NCBI RefSeq assembly: GCF_900116435.1
Contig: NZ_FPAZ01000002.1
Coordinates: 270,756-334,755, forward strand
Direction: 5' to 3'
DNA from: Pseudoalteromonas lipolytica
GTDB lineage: Bacteria; Pseudomonadota; Gammaproteobacteria; Enterobacterales; Alteromonadaceae
Length of the DNA: 64,000 nucleotides
Shown: positions 1 through 9,015 of the stretch, piece by piece
How the letters are laid out: each line of letters starts with the position of its first letter
Numbering within the stretch: the stretch's first letter is position 1
Notes under the pieces: model-generated
Told to the model about the DNA's origin: nothing
Seen by the model: only the letters and a program-made list of their open reading frames with translations
Databases searched by the model: none
Translations under genes and position numbers: made by a program

Positions 1-549
1 AACCTCGAAATTAACTTTGAAATACCATTAACGCTTCACGAAAACGAAATTGCAGTTGGATATATAACTGCCGCTTATTTAATGTGGTTCAATGAAATAG
101 GTTATAACTGGGTTTTCCAAAGTTCACTAGATAATGTGCGAAAGCAGATATTGAACTGTAATCGAGATATTGATGGTGCGAAGGTAATCGATTTACCTAC
201 GGACAAGATGGAAATGCAAGGGGTTGGAGTCATTATCAATTCAGGTACTTTATATCCATGCTGTGTAGTTGTCGATAAATTGGTTGTATTTCCTACGCCA
301 CCTACTGTAGCTTCACCCACACCTAAAAATGTAAAGTTTGAGTCGCCTTGTAATATAGAGTTTTTAAATCTGGCTGTTTTGAATTTTCCTTATCTAACTC
401 TATTTGACGGGTATCATGTTGTTGTGCCTAATCGTTTAAGAAAATGTCCCCCCATTCCAGATAAACTATTCAACATTTATTCTGAGCAGGGGAAAGAAGC
501 CGGATTATTTTCATTAGTAAATGAGGATATGACAAATTTAACCAATTGA
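1..549 (+). CDS. Partial protein, 3' end only, possibly HNH-associated
   Basis: Reading frame 1 is open from the first base of the window, so the gene begins upstream and only the last 182 codons are visible. The first ATG in view (position 82) is probably internal. The visible N-terminal part (AAYLMWFNEIGYNWVF, then a VRKQI segment) faintly recalls the region C-terminal to the nuclease core of some HNH endonuclease-like proteins, but no catalytic motif is visible here. There are no membrane segments. A hairpin followed by a T-run lies about 40 bp downstream and probably ends the transcript. The identity is a weak guess; what is firm is that a coding frame enters from the left. Confidence 0.55.
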   Translation, partial: NLEINFEIPLTLHENEIAVGYITAAYLMWFNEIGYNWVFQSSLDNVRKQILNCNRDIDGAKVIDLPTDKMEMQGVGVIINSGTLYPCCVVVDKLVVFPTPPTVASPTPKNVKFESPCNIEFLNLAVLNFPYLTLFDGYHVVVPNRLRKCPPIPDKLFNIYSEQGKEAGLFSLVNEDMTNLTN

Positions 550-591
550 AGATACAAAAACTAATCCAAATCACCTTTTTTAGTGCAATTG

Positions 592-628
592 ACTAATGCC
601 TCCAAAGTGGCATTAGTGATCGTTTTTT
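592..628 (+). terminator. Rho-independent terminator of the partial gene
   Basis: A perfect 9-bp stem (ACTAATGCC / GGCATTAGT, 8-nt loop) is followed after five bases by six T residues. It lies about 40 bp after the stop of the incoming gene, where an intrinsic terminator is expected. Confidence 0.7.
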
Positions 629-650
629 GCCTGATTAAGGGTGGTGACTC

Positions 651-676
651 AACTCGTTTTGGGGCATAAACGAGTT
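651..676. other. Perfect inverted repeat in intergenic DNA
   Basis: AACTCGTTT and AAACGAGTT form a perfect 9-bp stem with an 8-nt loop, only 23 bp after the preceding terminator. No T-run follows, so it is not a typical terminator. The rest of 629-811 holds no ORF or recognised element. It may be a mobile-element remnant or a second hairpin at the transcript end; its function is unknown. Confidence 0.4.
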
Positions 677-811
677 ATGACTGAAGGTTCGCTTTTTGCA
701 CATTTGCGACGGTCAGATGTGACTAAACCCCATTTTCGAATTTGACAGACCAGATCAAGGCTTACTTAATTAGTAACGGTTACTCATTTAACAACATGTA
801 AAAGTATTCAC

Positions 812-835
812 AGGTTTCCTGTCATGGGGAAACCT
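812..835 (-). terminator. Hairpin at the end of the copA transcript
   Basis: AGGTTTCC and GGAAACCT form a perfect 8-bp stem with an 8-nt loop that abuts the stop codon of the last leftward gene. Only a broken T-rich stretch (ACTTTTAC) follows on the minus strand, so it may act as a weak terminator or a 3'-end stabiliser. Confidence 0.5.
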
Positions 836-1209
836 TACTCTTTATGTTTATTGTGCCTATTTGGTGGGGTTGCATGGCAACTCCAGGGTTTGTGAGTGAC
901 GTTATCTTTTATATTTTGATCGACAAATTGGTAGTAACTTTCTTTGGTGTGTGTCCACCAGTCATTGTGAAGATCGGCACTGTGTTTGCGAATAACGGTT
1001 TCGATCCCTTCTAAGTTTAGGTGGGTTGCGTCATAGGCCAAGTGTATTACGTTTTCACGAATATTGTAGCTCACTTCATCGATGCCAAAGAGTCTATCAA
1101 TCTCTTCAATGAGTGCATCACAATTTTCATCTGTCACTTTACACAGCCGCAGATTGCGAACGACTAAGTTTGCTTCTTTTACGCCGACTCTATGTTCTAA
1201 ATCACTCAT
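835..1209 (-). CDS. HMA-like protein lacking the CxxC motif, copper operon
   Basis: A protein of 124 residues whose first two thirds have the beta-alpha-beta pattern of heavy-metal-associated domains (VVRNLRLCKVTDENCDALIEEI, then a second strand and helix) but no metal-binding CxxC; single cysteines sit in other places. The C-terminus is rich in histidine (CHATPPNRHNKHKE) and could bind metal. The ATG at 1209 is chosen because GGAGAG lies 6 bases upstream; an upstream GTG at 1239 would add 10 residues without a good ribosome site. It is the last gene of the copA transcript, 39 bp after the cupredoxin gene. A role in copper handling is inferred from context only. Confidence 0.6.
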   Translation of the reverse strand: MSDLEHRVGVKEANLVVRNLRLCKVTDENCDALIEEIDRLFGIDEVSYNIRENVIHLAYDATHLNLEGIETVIRKHSADLHNDWWTHTKESYYQFVDQNIKDNVTHKPWSCHATPPNRHNKHKE

Positions 1210-1248
1210 AATAATCTCTCCAAGCTGTTTTATTTTCACTTCACAATC

Positions 1249-1605
1249 TCATTCGACTGCAGTGATAACACCTTTGTACATTTGCATTTGGCAGTGAAAA
1301 ACATGTTCTCCCGGTGGGATATTTTGCAGGTGTATTTTTGTCACTTTGTTTAGGGTCAGTTGCTCACTTATATCTAAGGAGGGAATGAGCAGTGTTTCGG
1401 AGCAAGGTGACGGATCTTTTCGCAAAAAAGATAAGGTTATTGGGTGGTTAGCTGTAACTTGTAGAGAAGCAGGCGAATAAACCCCTTCTTTTACCTCAAT
1501 GAGTACGTCGGTACTAGTTGCAACAACGTTGTTTGGTTTATACAGCCAAAACCACCAAATGATCAGCACGATGAGTGAAATACCGATAAAGTTAATAATC
1601 ATCAT
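1249..1605 (-). CDS. Membrane-anchored cupredoxin-domain protein
   Basis: 118 residues: one N-terminal membrane segment (about residues 4-22), then a small cupredoxin-like beta-sandwich. The C-terminal part carries a cysteine in CSETLL and the pattern GEHVFHCQMQMYKG, which supplies the His, Cys and Met ligands expected of a type 1 copper site. It probably sits on the periplasmic face of the inner membrane as a copper carrier or scavenger. It lies 11 bp downstream of copA and is almost surely co-transcribed with it. The family match (Cupredoxin_1 / EfeO-type domain) is from motif recognition; the precise partner is not known. Confidence 0.75.
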   Translation of the reverse strand: MMIINFIGISLIVLIIWWFWLYKPNNVVATSTDVLIEVKEGVYSPASLQVTANHPITLSFLRKDPSPCSETLLIPSLDISEQLTLNKVTKIHLQNIPPGEHVFHCQMQMYKGVITAVE

Positions 1606-1616
1606 AATGTGGCTCC

Positions 1617-3860
1617 TTAGTGATCTTGTGCTTTAAATAAACGAAGCCTGTTTGCATTCGTCACCACGGTAAGCGAAGAAAAAGCCATCGCAGCACCCGC
1701 GATAACAGGGCTCAGCAGTAGACCAAAAAATGGATACAGAATACCTGCCGCCACTGGAATACCTGCCACGTTATAGATAAATGCACCAAATAGGTTTTGT
1801 TTTATATTGCGTAACGTGGCTTTGCTCACTGCAATGGCATCAGCTAAGCCATGAAGAGAGCCTCGCATGAGTGTGATGTCGGCACTTTCAATGGCAACAT
1901 CAGTGCCTGTTCCAATCGCAAAACCAACATCGGCGAGGGCAAGTGCGGGGGCATCATTGATCCCATCGCCTGTCATACCGACAATTTCGCCTTGTTGTTG
2001 GAGTTCGCGCACTTTATTGGCTTTGTCTTCAGGTAGAACGTCAGCAAAGAATTCAGTAATTTGTGCTTTTTTTGCTATCGCCGAGGCGGTTTCTTTATTA
2101 TCGCCAGTAAGCATAATAACGCGGATACCATTGGCTTGAAGACGCTTGATTGCACAAAGTGAATCAGACTTCATCGGGTCCGCTACCGCGATAATTGCGG
2201 CTAGCTGCCCATCTACAGCAAAATACATTGGCGTTTTTGCTTCTTTCGCTAAGGCCTGTGCTTTCGTTGTGAAGTCAGAGAGTTCAATTTCTTTCATTTT
2301 CATTAATTTACTATTGCCAAATAGCAGCGACTTACCATTACACGTGGCTTCGACACCATAGCCTGTAATTGCGTTAAAGGCGTCTATTTTCAGCAGCTCG
2401 ATTTCTTGCTCCATGGCACTTTCGACAATTGCTTGCGCAAGAGGGTGCTCTGAGCCACTTTCTAAACTGGCTGCTAGCTGTAATATGGTTTTTTCATCAC
2501 TCTCATTTGCTAAAATAACGTCAGTGACTTTGGGGGAGCCTTCGGTAATGGTGCCCGTTTTATCTAAAATCATGGCTGTAATTTTGGAAGCTGTTTGCAG
2601 TGCTTCACCATTTCGAATAAGAACACCGGCCTCAGCTGCTTTGCCCACACCGACCATAACCGACATTGGCGTAGCAAGTCCTAACGCACACGGACACGCG
2701 ATGATAAGCACCGTTGTCGCAGACACAATTGCAAAGGCAAGAGTGGGCTCTGGGCCAAAGTTTAACCATGCTAGTGCACTGACGATAGATATAATCATGA
2801 CAACCGGCACAAAATACGCAGATATAACATCGGCTAGTCGCCCTATTGGGGGTTTTGAGTTTTGGGCACGTTTTACCATCGCAATAATTTGTGCAAGCGC
2901 GGTGTCTTTTCCTACCCGTGTTGCTTTAAATAGGATCATGCCAGATTTATTGAGCGTACCCGCGGTGACGTCGTCTTTTTCTGATTTTTCAACAGGCATG
3001 GGTTCACCTGTTAGCATTGATTCATCAATGCTGGTGTGGCCTTCGATTACTTCACCATCAACGGGGATTTTCTCACCCGGTCTGACTTTGATAATGTCAT
3101 TGAGCAACACTTGGTCGATATTTATTTGAACGTCTTTGTTATCCCTAACAACAGTGGCGGTTTTGGCTTGTAAGCCGATTAAGCGTTTGATTGCTTCTGA
3201 GGTTTTTCCTCGTGCTTTTAGCTCTAACGCTAAACCAAGGTTGATTAAGCCAATAATCATGGCGGTGGCTTCAAAATATACATGCCTTGCCATTAGCGGA
3301 ATAGCATCGGGAATAAAGACAACCAGCATTGAGTAGACCCATGCTGTACCGGTGCCCAGTGCAATGAGGGTATCCATGTTGGCAGAATGATTTTTAAAGC
3401 TTTTCCATGCGCCAATATAAAAATGTTTACCAGAGAAAAACATAACCGCAAGCGTTAAAAGACCAACAATTAACCACGCGAGCCGCTCAGTATTGGTTGC
3501 TACGGTCATCTCGCCAATAGCGATACCATAGATCATAAGAGGCACACCCAGTGAGAGTGCGATAATGGTGTCGCGCATCAGCTTTTTATAATATGCCCAA
3601 TCGGCTGCTTCTTTTTCATCAAGGGAGTCTGTGTGCGAACTGTCATTGAACGGTTTGGCATTGTATCCAGCAGATTCAATGGCTTTAACTAGGTCTTGGG
3701 AATTGGCTGTCCCACTGACGAGTACGGTTCGGTCTGCAAAATTCATCTCTGCGCTGTTCACGCCAGGTGTGTTTTGCAGTGCTGCTTCAATTTTCCCTAC
3801 GCAACTGGCGCAGCCTGCGCCCTCAATGATTAGCTGCTGCTCTGTTTGGGCTTTACTCAT
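1617..3860 (-). CDS. copA: Copper-exporting P1B-type ATPase CopA
   Basis: A 747-residue inner-membrane Cu(I) pump. It has one N-terminal HMA domain with C17-A-S-C20, eight predicted membrane helices, the CPC ion-binding motif (C389-P-C391), the phosphorylation motif DKTGT (D433) and the late [10 protein letters not shown] hinge. Length and order are normal for CopA with a single metal-binding domain. The ATG at 3860 is preferred because AAGGA lies 8 bases upstream; an ORF extension to 3926 adds 22 basic residues and would overlap the promoter palindrome at 3929-3950. It is followed at once by cupredoxin and HMA-like genes. Expression is likely copper-induced, but I see no clear CueR box upstream. 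Confidence 0.96.
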   Translation of the reverse strand: MSKAQTEQQLIIEGAGCASCVGKIEAALQNTPGVNSAEMNFADRTVLVSGTANSQDLVKAIESAGYNAKPFNDSSHTDSLDEKEAADWAYYKKLMRDTIIALSLGVPLMIYGIAIGEMTVATNTERLAWLIVGLLTLAVMFFSGKHFYIGAWKSFKNHSANMDTLIALGTGTAWVYSMLVVFIPDAIPLMARHVYFEATAMIIGLINLGLALELKARGKTSEAIKRLIGLQAKTATVVRDNKDVQINIDQVLLNDIIKVRPGEKIPVDGEVIEGHTSIDESMLTGEPMPVEKSEKDDVTAGTLNKSGMILFKATRVGKDTALAQIIAMVKRAQNSKPPIGRLADVISAYFVPVVMIISIVSALAWLNFGPEPTLAFAIVSATTVLIIACPCALGLATPMSVMVGVGKAAEAGVLIRNGEALQTASKITAMILDKTGTITEGSPKVTDVILANESDEKTILQLAASLESGSEHPLAQAIVESAMEQEIELLKIDAFNAITGYGVEATCNGKSLLFGNSKLMKMKEIELSDFTTKAQALAKEAKTPMYFAVDGQLAAIIAVADPMKSDSLCAIKRLQANGIRVIMLTGDNKETASAIAKKAQITEFFADVLPEDKANKVRELQQQGEIVGMTGDGINDAPALALADVGFAIGTGTDVAIESADITLMRGSLHGLADAIAVSKATLRNIKQNLFGAFIYNVAGIPVAAGILYPFFGLLLSPVIAGAAMAFSSLTVVTNANRLRLFKAQDH

Positions 3861-3928
3861 GCGGTGTTCCTTTTTGCTTAAAGCCCTTAGCTTAGTGAGA
3901 TGGTTGCTTTTGGGCTTTATTTTCATTA

Positions 3929-3950
3929 ATTTTTACAGTGTCGTAAAAAT
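3929..3950. promoter_or_regulatory. Palindrome in the copA promoter region
   Basis: ATTTTTAC and GTAAAAAT form a perfect 8-bp inverted repeat with a 6-nt spacer, about 70 bp upstream of the copA start. It could be an operator for copA or a weak terminator for the leftward copC-D set above it. It does not match the CusR-type box at 6511 or a CueR dyad. Confidence 0.35.
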
Positions 3951-4005
3951 GATGAAGTGAGGTACTATTTTTGTAATCACCTAGTTATAGCGTATGCCTA
4001 ATTCA

Positions 4006-4521
4006 TTAAAATTGCTCGGCATATTGTTCAATATATTGATAACTTACAGCGGGTGAATCTATTGTTAGTAAATTAATGTTGTATTTATGGAATACGTTCC
4101 CCATTTCCATCCCTGGCGTACCCACGGGCATGGCAGGAACACTTAAGCCTATCGTACCTTCAGGGTGTTGCTCTGATAAGAATTGCTTAACAAATTTAGC
4201 GGGAACATGCCCCTCAAAAATAAAGCCATCGGCTGACACCGCCGTGTGGCATGAGCGCTGATTTGGTTTTATCTGATAGTTATTTTTTATGGTGCCCATA
4301 TCAACAACATCAATGGCTGTTGTGTTAAAGCCATTTTTGTTCATATGTGTGACCCACTCTTTGCAACAGCCACAATTTTTACTTTTATACACAGTGAGTT
4401 CACTATTTGAATCATGTGTGTGTTGATTGCTGTTATGGGTTAAGGGTTGATTACTAGTTGTTGCCATCACTGGCAAATTGCTCATAAAAAGTAGTAATGA
4501 AGCAAGGTAAGCTGTTCGCAT
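4006..4521 (-). CDS. DUF411 periplasmic metal-binding protein
   Basis: 171 residues beginning with a signal peptide (MRTAYLASLLLFMSNLPVMA). The mature protein has a histidine-containing linker and then the DUF411 core with CGCCKEW, in which the two close cysteine pairs are the likely metal ligands, plus a C-terminal methionine-rich stretch (MPVGTPGMEMG). DUF411 proteins (often called CopG) commonly accompany copper and silver resistance genes. The ATG at 4521 has AAGGAG 6 bases upstream; the open frame reaches 4569, but that extension would precede the signal peptide and overlap the upstream gene. It is the last gene of the copC set. Confidence 0.85.
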   Translation of the reverse strand: MRTAYLASLLLFMSNLPVMATTSNQPLTHNSNQHTHDSNSELTVYKSKNCGCCKEWVTHMNKNGFNTTAIDVVDMGTIKNNYQIKPNQRSCHTAVSADGFIFEGHVPAKFVKQFLSEQHPEGTIGLSVPAMPVGTPGMEMGNVFHKYNINLLTIDSPAVSYQYIEQYAEQF

Positions 4522-4531
4522 GTTGTACTCC

Positions 4532-5020
4532 TTAATTGGACCAGTGGATATGAGTGATTTTCCATCCATTGTCGGTATTTTTGAGTGTTATTGTTTCCAT
4601 TCCAATACTCTTTATTTCTTTCCCTTTGTAGCTGCCTTCGGTTGAGCTTCTGGCAATTGAGAAAGCTATATCGCCCTGCGTGAATACCTGATGCTCTAAT
4701 AATGTGCTTTCAACGGCTTTTAAAAATGCCATATCTGCATGCATATGGTGATTTGCGTATTCATCTGCTGAGCGTTCAATACCGCCTCCTTCAAAAATAA
4801 TAACATTGTCAGCGAGTAGTTTACGAGCTGTGACTTGATCACCCTGTTTTAGTGCTTTTTTAAACGCGGTTACAGTGTGTGCGGGTTCACTGTCGATACC
4901 AACAAATAAGGTGCTTTTGTTTGGATGAGCTTCATCACCGTGTGCGTTAACAGCAAACGAGCTGAGTGCACCTAAAAGTAGCAGTGATATCATTTTTAAT
5001 TGTGATGTGTTTTTTAGCAT
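4532..5020 (-). CDS. Exported NTF2-like / SnoaL-fold protein
   Basis: 162 residues: a signal peptide (residues 1-26, ending SSFAVNA), a histidine-containing N-terminus of the mature chain (HGDEAH) and an NTF2-like domain of DUF4440 type (helix with AFKKALKQGD, then strands ending WKITHIHWSN). Such domains are small ligand-binding or dimerisation folds and here no catalytic residues can be named. It lies 22 bp after copD and 10 bp before the DUF411 gene, so a periplasmic accessory role in copper resistance is inferred. The start at 5020 places the signal peptide at the N-terminus; the longer frame to 5095 would overlap copD. Confidence 0.75.
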   Translation of the reverse strand: MLKNTSQLKMISLLLLGALSSFAVNAHGDEAHPNKSTLFVGIDSEPAHTVTAFKKALKQGDQVTARKLLADNVIIFEGGGIERSADEYANHHMHADMAFLKAVESTLLEHQVFTQGDIAFSIARSSTEGSYKGKEIKSIGMETITLKNTDNGWKITHIHWSN

Positions 5021-5042
5021 GCGTTTTTTCTCTACTTCATAG

Positions 5043-5954
5043 TTAAATAGGAGGGCCAACAAGTGTGGTAAAAACACTTGTTGTGATAAGTACAAAAAGC
5101 GCTATGACCATTTCAACAGCGATAGAGCCTTTTAAGGTTTCAAAATACCGTTGCCGGTTAATATTAGGGACTAAAAATAGTTTATGCCATGCGCCAAGCA
5201 AAAGCATGGCGCTGACAAGCAGTAACTTCAGTAAAATTAATTGGCCATAAGTTGAAGTAAATAATGCAGAAAATGAGTGCAGATACTGTTGTAAAAGCGC
5301 CAAGCCAGACACAAGCAATACAACGACAATAATGATGGCCATTTGTCCAAAGTGATGCATTATTTTTTCAACGTCGGTTTTGATAAGCAAGGTGCAGCTT
5401 TTAAGCAATGGCCATAATGCGCCAATCCAACAGGCTAAAGCCGCAAGATGAAAGGTCAAAATACTTTTTACTAAGGCATTTTCATTGGCACTGTGACCAG
5501 TAATAGAAAAACTATACGCAATAAGAGCCGCTATGATTAGCATAAGAGCAAAGTTGAATTTTTCTGCGTTGTTATTTTCTGCCTTCACATTCCACAAGGA
5601 GGCAACCATAAGTGCGACTAAGAAACTAACAATCCTTAAACGCGCTTGCTCGCCAATTACCGAGTACCAAACAATCTCGAGCATTGGGCGATCTAACATT
5701 CCCATAAAACCTGATTCGGCAATGGCACCTGCCTCTATTGGTGTTTGCAAAACAGCTGCTATTAAACCAACCATTAAACATTTGATTTGCCAGTGCTTCA
5801 AGAAATATAAAAACGCAGTATGCTGGTTTCCATTAAGGTGAAAATGGCTAATAAAACGTATCAGTAATGTACCTGCAAGTGCTGCTATAGCCGTATAGTT
5901 TGCTAGTTTCATTAACAGTAAAAGCAGCGACCACTCACTAAATTGCATTGTCAT
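5043..5954 (-). CDS. copD: Copper resistance protein CopD
   Basis: 303 residues, almost entirely hydrophobic, with about eight membrane helices and the CopD signature region (SITGHSANENA, then FHLAALACWIGALWPLL) in the second half, whose histidines are candidate copper ligands. CopD is an inner-membrane protein that works with CopC in copper uptake or delivery across the membrane. It lies 9 bp downstream of copC, the classical arrangement, and is followed by the NTF2-like gene. Confidence 0.9.
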   Translation of the reverse strand: MTMQFSEWSLLLLLMKLANYTAIAALAGTLLIRFISHFHLNGNQHTAFLYFLKHWQIKCLMVGLIAAVLQTPIEAGAIAESGFMGMLDRPMLEIVWYSVIGEQARLRIVSFLVALMVASLWNVKAENNNAEKFNFALMLIIAALIAYSFSITGHSANENALVKSILTFHLAALACWIGALWPLLKSCTLLIKTDVEKIMHHFGQMAIIIVVVLLVSGLALLQQYLHSFSALFTSTYGQLILLKLLLVSAMLLLGAWHKLFLVPNINRQRYFETLKGSIAVEMVIALFVLITTSVFTTLVGPPI

Positions 5955-5963
5955 GACCTAAGG

Positions 5964-6371
5964 CTAGTGATTATGATTACCATGGCCATTTTCTGGCATT
6001 TTTGTTTTATTACTATGCTTTGTAGCATGGATCATGAAAGTGAATTCCCCTGTCATTTTATGGCCATCACCACCGAGTGCGATCCATTTTACCGTGTAAT
6101 TGCCTTGCTTTAAGTGCGGCAGTGGCCAACTAAAATCACTACTTGGAGCTGCTGTAGGCTTAAAATCGAAGTCGATTGGTTGTTTATGTGCATCTTGAAC
6201 GACTATTTTTGCTAATCTTACTTTTCCGCTAAACGCGAGCGATAGCTGCTCAGGGCTACTCATTAACATTGCTTTATCTTGTGGCAGAGTGTGTGTTACT
6301 GAGACATGAGCCGATGCCATAAATGGCATTGTTAGTACGAACATGAATGCGACATACTTAAAAAATTTCAT
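5964..6371 (-). CDS. copC: Periplasmic copper-binding protein CopC
   Basis: 135 residues: signal peptide (MKFFKYVAFMFVLTMPFMASA) and a CopC beta-sandwich. After cleavage the mature protein begins HVSVTHTLP, placing a histidine at the amino terminus as in the Cu(II) site of CopC. The C-terminal GDGHKMTGEFTFMI motif supplies a further conserved His. A short His-rich tail (GHGNHNH) is extra. First gene of the leftward copC-copD-NTF2-DUF411 set and divergent from copRS; transcription should be CopR-controlled through the box at 6511-6526. Confidence 0.93.
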   Translation of the reverse strand: MKFFKYVAFMFVLTMPFMASAHVSVTHTLPQDKAMLMSSPEQLSLAFSGKVRLAKIVVQDAHKQPIDFDFKPTAAPSSDFSWPLPHLKQGNYTVKWIALGGDGHKMTGEFTFMIHATKHSNKTKMPENGHGNHNH

Positions 6372-6510
6372 AATTACCTTCTTACTTGTTATTAAAAATT
6401 AAACAGATTGCAACAAAGTGTGACGTAAAAAACGATTACTGACTCTGTTAATAAATAGAAAAACATGCCATAAGTTTAGAAAGTTGACCTGTCTTCAGCA
6501 TGACGTGAAC

Positions 6511-6526
6511 ATGACAAAGTTGTAAT
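6511..6526. promoter_or_regulatory. CusR/CopR-type operator between copC and copR
   Basis: ATGACAA-AG-TTGTAAT differs by one base from the CusR box of Escherichia coli (ATGACAA-NN-TTGTCAT). It sits in the 226-bp divergent region, 72 bp before the copR start and 140 bp before the copC start. Further GTCAT/ATGAC elements flank it (6500-6505, 6532-6538). It is the expected binding site of the adjacent response regulator for both transcripts. Confidence 0.8.
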
Positions 6527-6597
6527 CTTGGTGTCATGTTGCTGTTGTGATTAAAACACCATAATAATAACGGCTATGATTTTGATGAAGGATTGAA

Positions 6598-7284
6598 ATG
6601 CGCTTACTAATAGTTGAAGACGAATTAAAAACAGGAAATTACCTAAAACAAGGTTTAACTGAAGCCGGTTTTCAAGTGTCACTAGCGCGAAATGGACTCG
6701 ATGGTCATCATTTAGCCATGACAGAATTATTTGACGTAATAATTCTCGATGTGATGTTACCTGATGTATCTGGGTGGCGAATTTTACAATCACTTCGCGA
6801 AGCAAAAAAACAGACCCCTGTTCTTTTTTTATCAGCGCGAGACAGTGTCGATGACAGAGTTAAAGGACTTGAACTAGGGGCTGATGATTATTTAATTAAA
6901 CCATTCGCATTTTCTGAAGTGTTAGCAAGAGTGCGCACTTTACTTAGGCGAGGCGGCACACAAAAAGTAGAAGATGTCTTAAAAATAGCCGACCTAGAAA
7001 TGAATATTCCAAAAAGAAAAGTTCAACGTGCAGGCCAACGCATTACCTTAAGTAATAAAGAGTTTAGTTTACTCGAGCTATTACTGCGCCGTGAAGGGGA
7101 AGTACTGCCTCGTTCATTAATCGCTTCACAAGTGTGGGACATGAATTTTGATAGTGATACCAACGTGATTGATGTTGCAATAAGAAGGCTTCGCAGCAAA
7201 GTGGATGATGATTTTACAGTAAAGCTAATACACACAGTAAGAGGGATGGGATACAAGTTAGAGGCAATGCCTAATGCGAGTTAG
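6598..7284 (+). CDS. copR: Heavy-metal response regulator, OmpR family (CopR/CusR)
   Basis: 228 residues: receiver domain (acidic pocket E7-D8, phospho-acceptor D51 in ILDVMLPD, conserved K in IKPFAF) and a C-terminal winged-helix domain ([21 protein letters not shown], then [10 protein letters not shown]). Both length and motifs fit the CusR/CopR/CzcR subfamily. Its gene overlaps the sensor gene and is divergent from copC; the adjacent CusR-type box argues for autoregulation and copper control of the leftward genes. Assignment to copper rather than another metal rests on the neighbours. Confidence 0.93.
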   Translation: MRLLIVEDELKTGNYLKQGLTEAGFQVSLARNGLDGHHLAMTELFDVIILDVMLPDVSGWRILQSLREAKKQTPVLFLSARDSVDDRVKGLELGADDYLIKPFAFSEVLARVRTLLRRGGTQKVEDVLKIADLEMNIPKRKVQRAGQRITLSNKEFSLLELLLRREGEVLPRSLIASQVWDMNFDSDTNVIDVAIRRLRSKVDDDFTVKLIHTVRGMGYKLEAMPNAS

Positions 7285-8674
7285 CACGCGACCCTTGTCA
7301 TTAACGATGCGAGTTTTGTTATTTGTAGCAATAACAATTATTGGCTGTTTCACCTTTGTGGCCTCACTCATAAATAGCTCAATAGAGCATCATTTTTTGC
7401 AACAAGACAGTGGCGAGTTACAGGTTATCACGCAATCAGTTGAGTCTGTATTATCACAGCCTTTTCAATCACAAAAACAGCTTGAAAACGCATTGTCGAT
7501 TGCTGTTGTTGGGCATCATGGGGTGTACTACCAAGTAAATACGTTAGAGGGAGAGCTTGTATATCAAAGCTCCCATAATGATTTTACTGAATTAGCAATG
7601 CGCGCGAAAGCTTCTCAGGGGTTTAAAAAGGAGAACATAATTACATGGCATACAGGCAGTAAGGCGTATCGTGCATTAGTCAGTGAGCTAGAGACATCTA
7701 AACAGCATTATAAAATAGCCGTTGCGATTGATATGAGCTTCCATCTGCGCTTTTTAACCCAGTTTAAACAGAGTTTATGGGTCATTATGTTAGGCTCGGC
7801 TGTGTTAGTGTTGCTTGTCGCATGGATTGCTATACATCAAGGTCTTAACCCTTTACGTGGGTTAACTCAAAAAATGCTTGATATACAAACCAATAAAATG
7901 GATGTCAGGTTAGATCATAATAATGTTCCTGTTGAGCTTGAAAACATGGTGCAGTCTTTTAATGTGATGTTAGATAGGCTGCAAAGTGAGTTTATTCGCT
8001 TATCTAACTTTTCCAGCGATATAGCTCATGAGTTAAGAACCCCCTTAACAAATATCATTACCCAAACGCAGGTGGGCTTATCAAAATCAAGAGCGGTTGT
8101 TGACTATCAAGAGCTGTTATTCTCAAATCTTGAAGAGTTAGAAAGATTAACAAAAATGGTCAATGACATGCTGTGGCTTGCAAAAACTCAGAACGGTTTA
8201 ATAAAGCCAAAACAACAAATTTTGCAAAGTCATGACGAGATAGCGTCGCTATTTGACTACTTTGATGCGTTGGCGGAAGAAGTAGGTATTTGTTTTAAAA
8301 CAGAGGGTGAAAACCTGCGTTTTTACTGTGATCAGTTACATTTTAGACAGCTGTTATCAAACTTACTCTCTAACGCTATTCGGTATACCCCAAAAGGGGC
8401 TTCAATTTCAGTTAAAAGCGAAAAAGTAAGCGCAGATACAGTGTGTATTTCGGTTGTGAATCCCGGTGAGAAAATACCCGCTGAACATTTACCGTATTTG
8501 TTCGACCGTTTTTATCGGCCGGATAAATCAAGACAAAAACACAGTGATGGTGTGGGGCTCGGTTTAGCCATTGTTAAAGCGCTCGCAGAGGCCAATGATG
8601 GCGCGATAAAAGTTTACTCCGACGAGCACGAAACGTGTTTTAGTGTGTATTTAAAGTCAGCTAAATTAACGTGA
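7274..8674 (+). CDS. copS: Heavy-metal sensor histidine kinase (CopS/CusS)
   Basis: 466 residues: membrane helix 1 (about 12-32), a periplasmic domain to about 165, membrane helix 2 (about 167-187), HAMP linker, HisKA with H252 in [12 protein letters not shown], and an HATPase domain with N-box [13 protein letters not shown] and G-box [14 protein letters not shown]. This is the normal CusS/CopS architecture for a sensor of periplasmic Cu(I)/Ag(I). The start overlaps copR by 11 bp, indicating translational coupling; an in-frame ATG 33 bp later is an alternative start. Confidence 0.92.
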   Translation: MRVSTRPLSLTMRVLLFVAITIIGCFTFVASLINSSIEHHFLQQDSGELQVITQSVESVLSQPFQSQKQLENALSIAVVGHHGVYYQVNTLEGELVYQSSHNDFTELAMRAKASQGFKKENIITWHTGSKAYRALVSELETSKQHYKIAVAIDMSFHLRFLTQFKQSLWVIMLGSAVLVLLVAWIAIHQGLNPLRGLTQKMLDIQTNKMDVRLDHNNVPVELENMVQSFNVMLDRLQSEFIRLSNFSSDIAHELRTPLTNIITQTQVGLSKSRAVVDYQELLFSNLEELERLTKMVNDMLWLAKTQNGLIKPKQQILQSHDEIASLFDYFDALAEEVGICFKTEGENLRFYCDQLHFRQLLSNLLSNAIRYTPKGASISVKSEKVSADTVCISVVNPGEKIPAEHLPYLFDRFYRPDKSRQKHSDGVGLGLAIVKALAEANDGAIKVYSDEHETCFSVYLKSAKLT

Positions 8675-9015
8675 GCGCACCTATCTGAGGATATTAAAAC
8701 GCAGCGCTCACTGTAAAAACGCTATTGTAAAAATAAAAGCAAGAGTAAAATACTTTAATCAGTCGTGATCAAAACCCTCCAGTTCTTCGTATAACACTTT
8801 TATTAATCGTTAAAGTTAATTAATCTCTCAATGTATGAAACAGCGTTAATCACATGGGGTCGTGTTTTACACGTATAACCTCATTTCACCCGACCTTTTA
8901 TGTAGTCATGCCTTACCTTTATTAAATACAGTTATTGGCAAAAAACGTAATCTTCCTAGACACTTGATTCTGAGTGCTCTACTTTTAGCGTATGTAACCT
9001 AAAGGAAACCAGTTT
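8675..9015. other. Intergenic region between copS and the chemoreceptor
   Basis: 341 bp without an ORF. It holds a loose inverted repeat at 8671-8678 and 8704-8711 (GTGAGCGC / GCGCTCAC, 25-nt loop) overlapping the copS stop, a small CGTG/CACG hairpin near 8862, and a good ribosome site (AAGGAA) before the next gene. No flagellar sigma-28 promoter was recognised. Confidence 0.5.

Noticed and set aside
2413..3129. 238-codon plus-strand frame inside copA
   Set aside because: It is fully antisense to the conserved ATPase core and has low-complexity composition typical of a shadow frame.
8671..8711. Inverted repeat GTGAGCGC/GCGCTCAC as a terminator of copRS
   Set aside because: The loop is 25 nt and no T-run follows; a terminator call is not supported.
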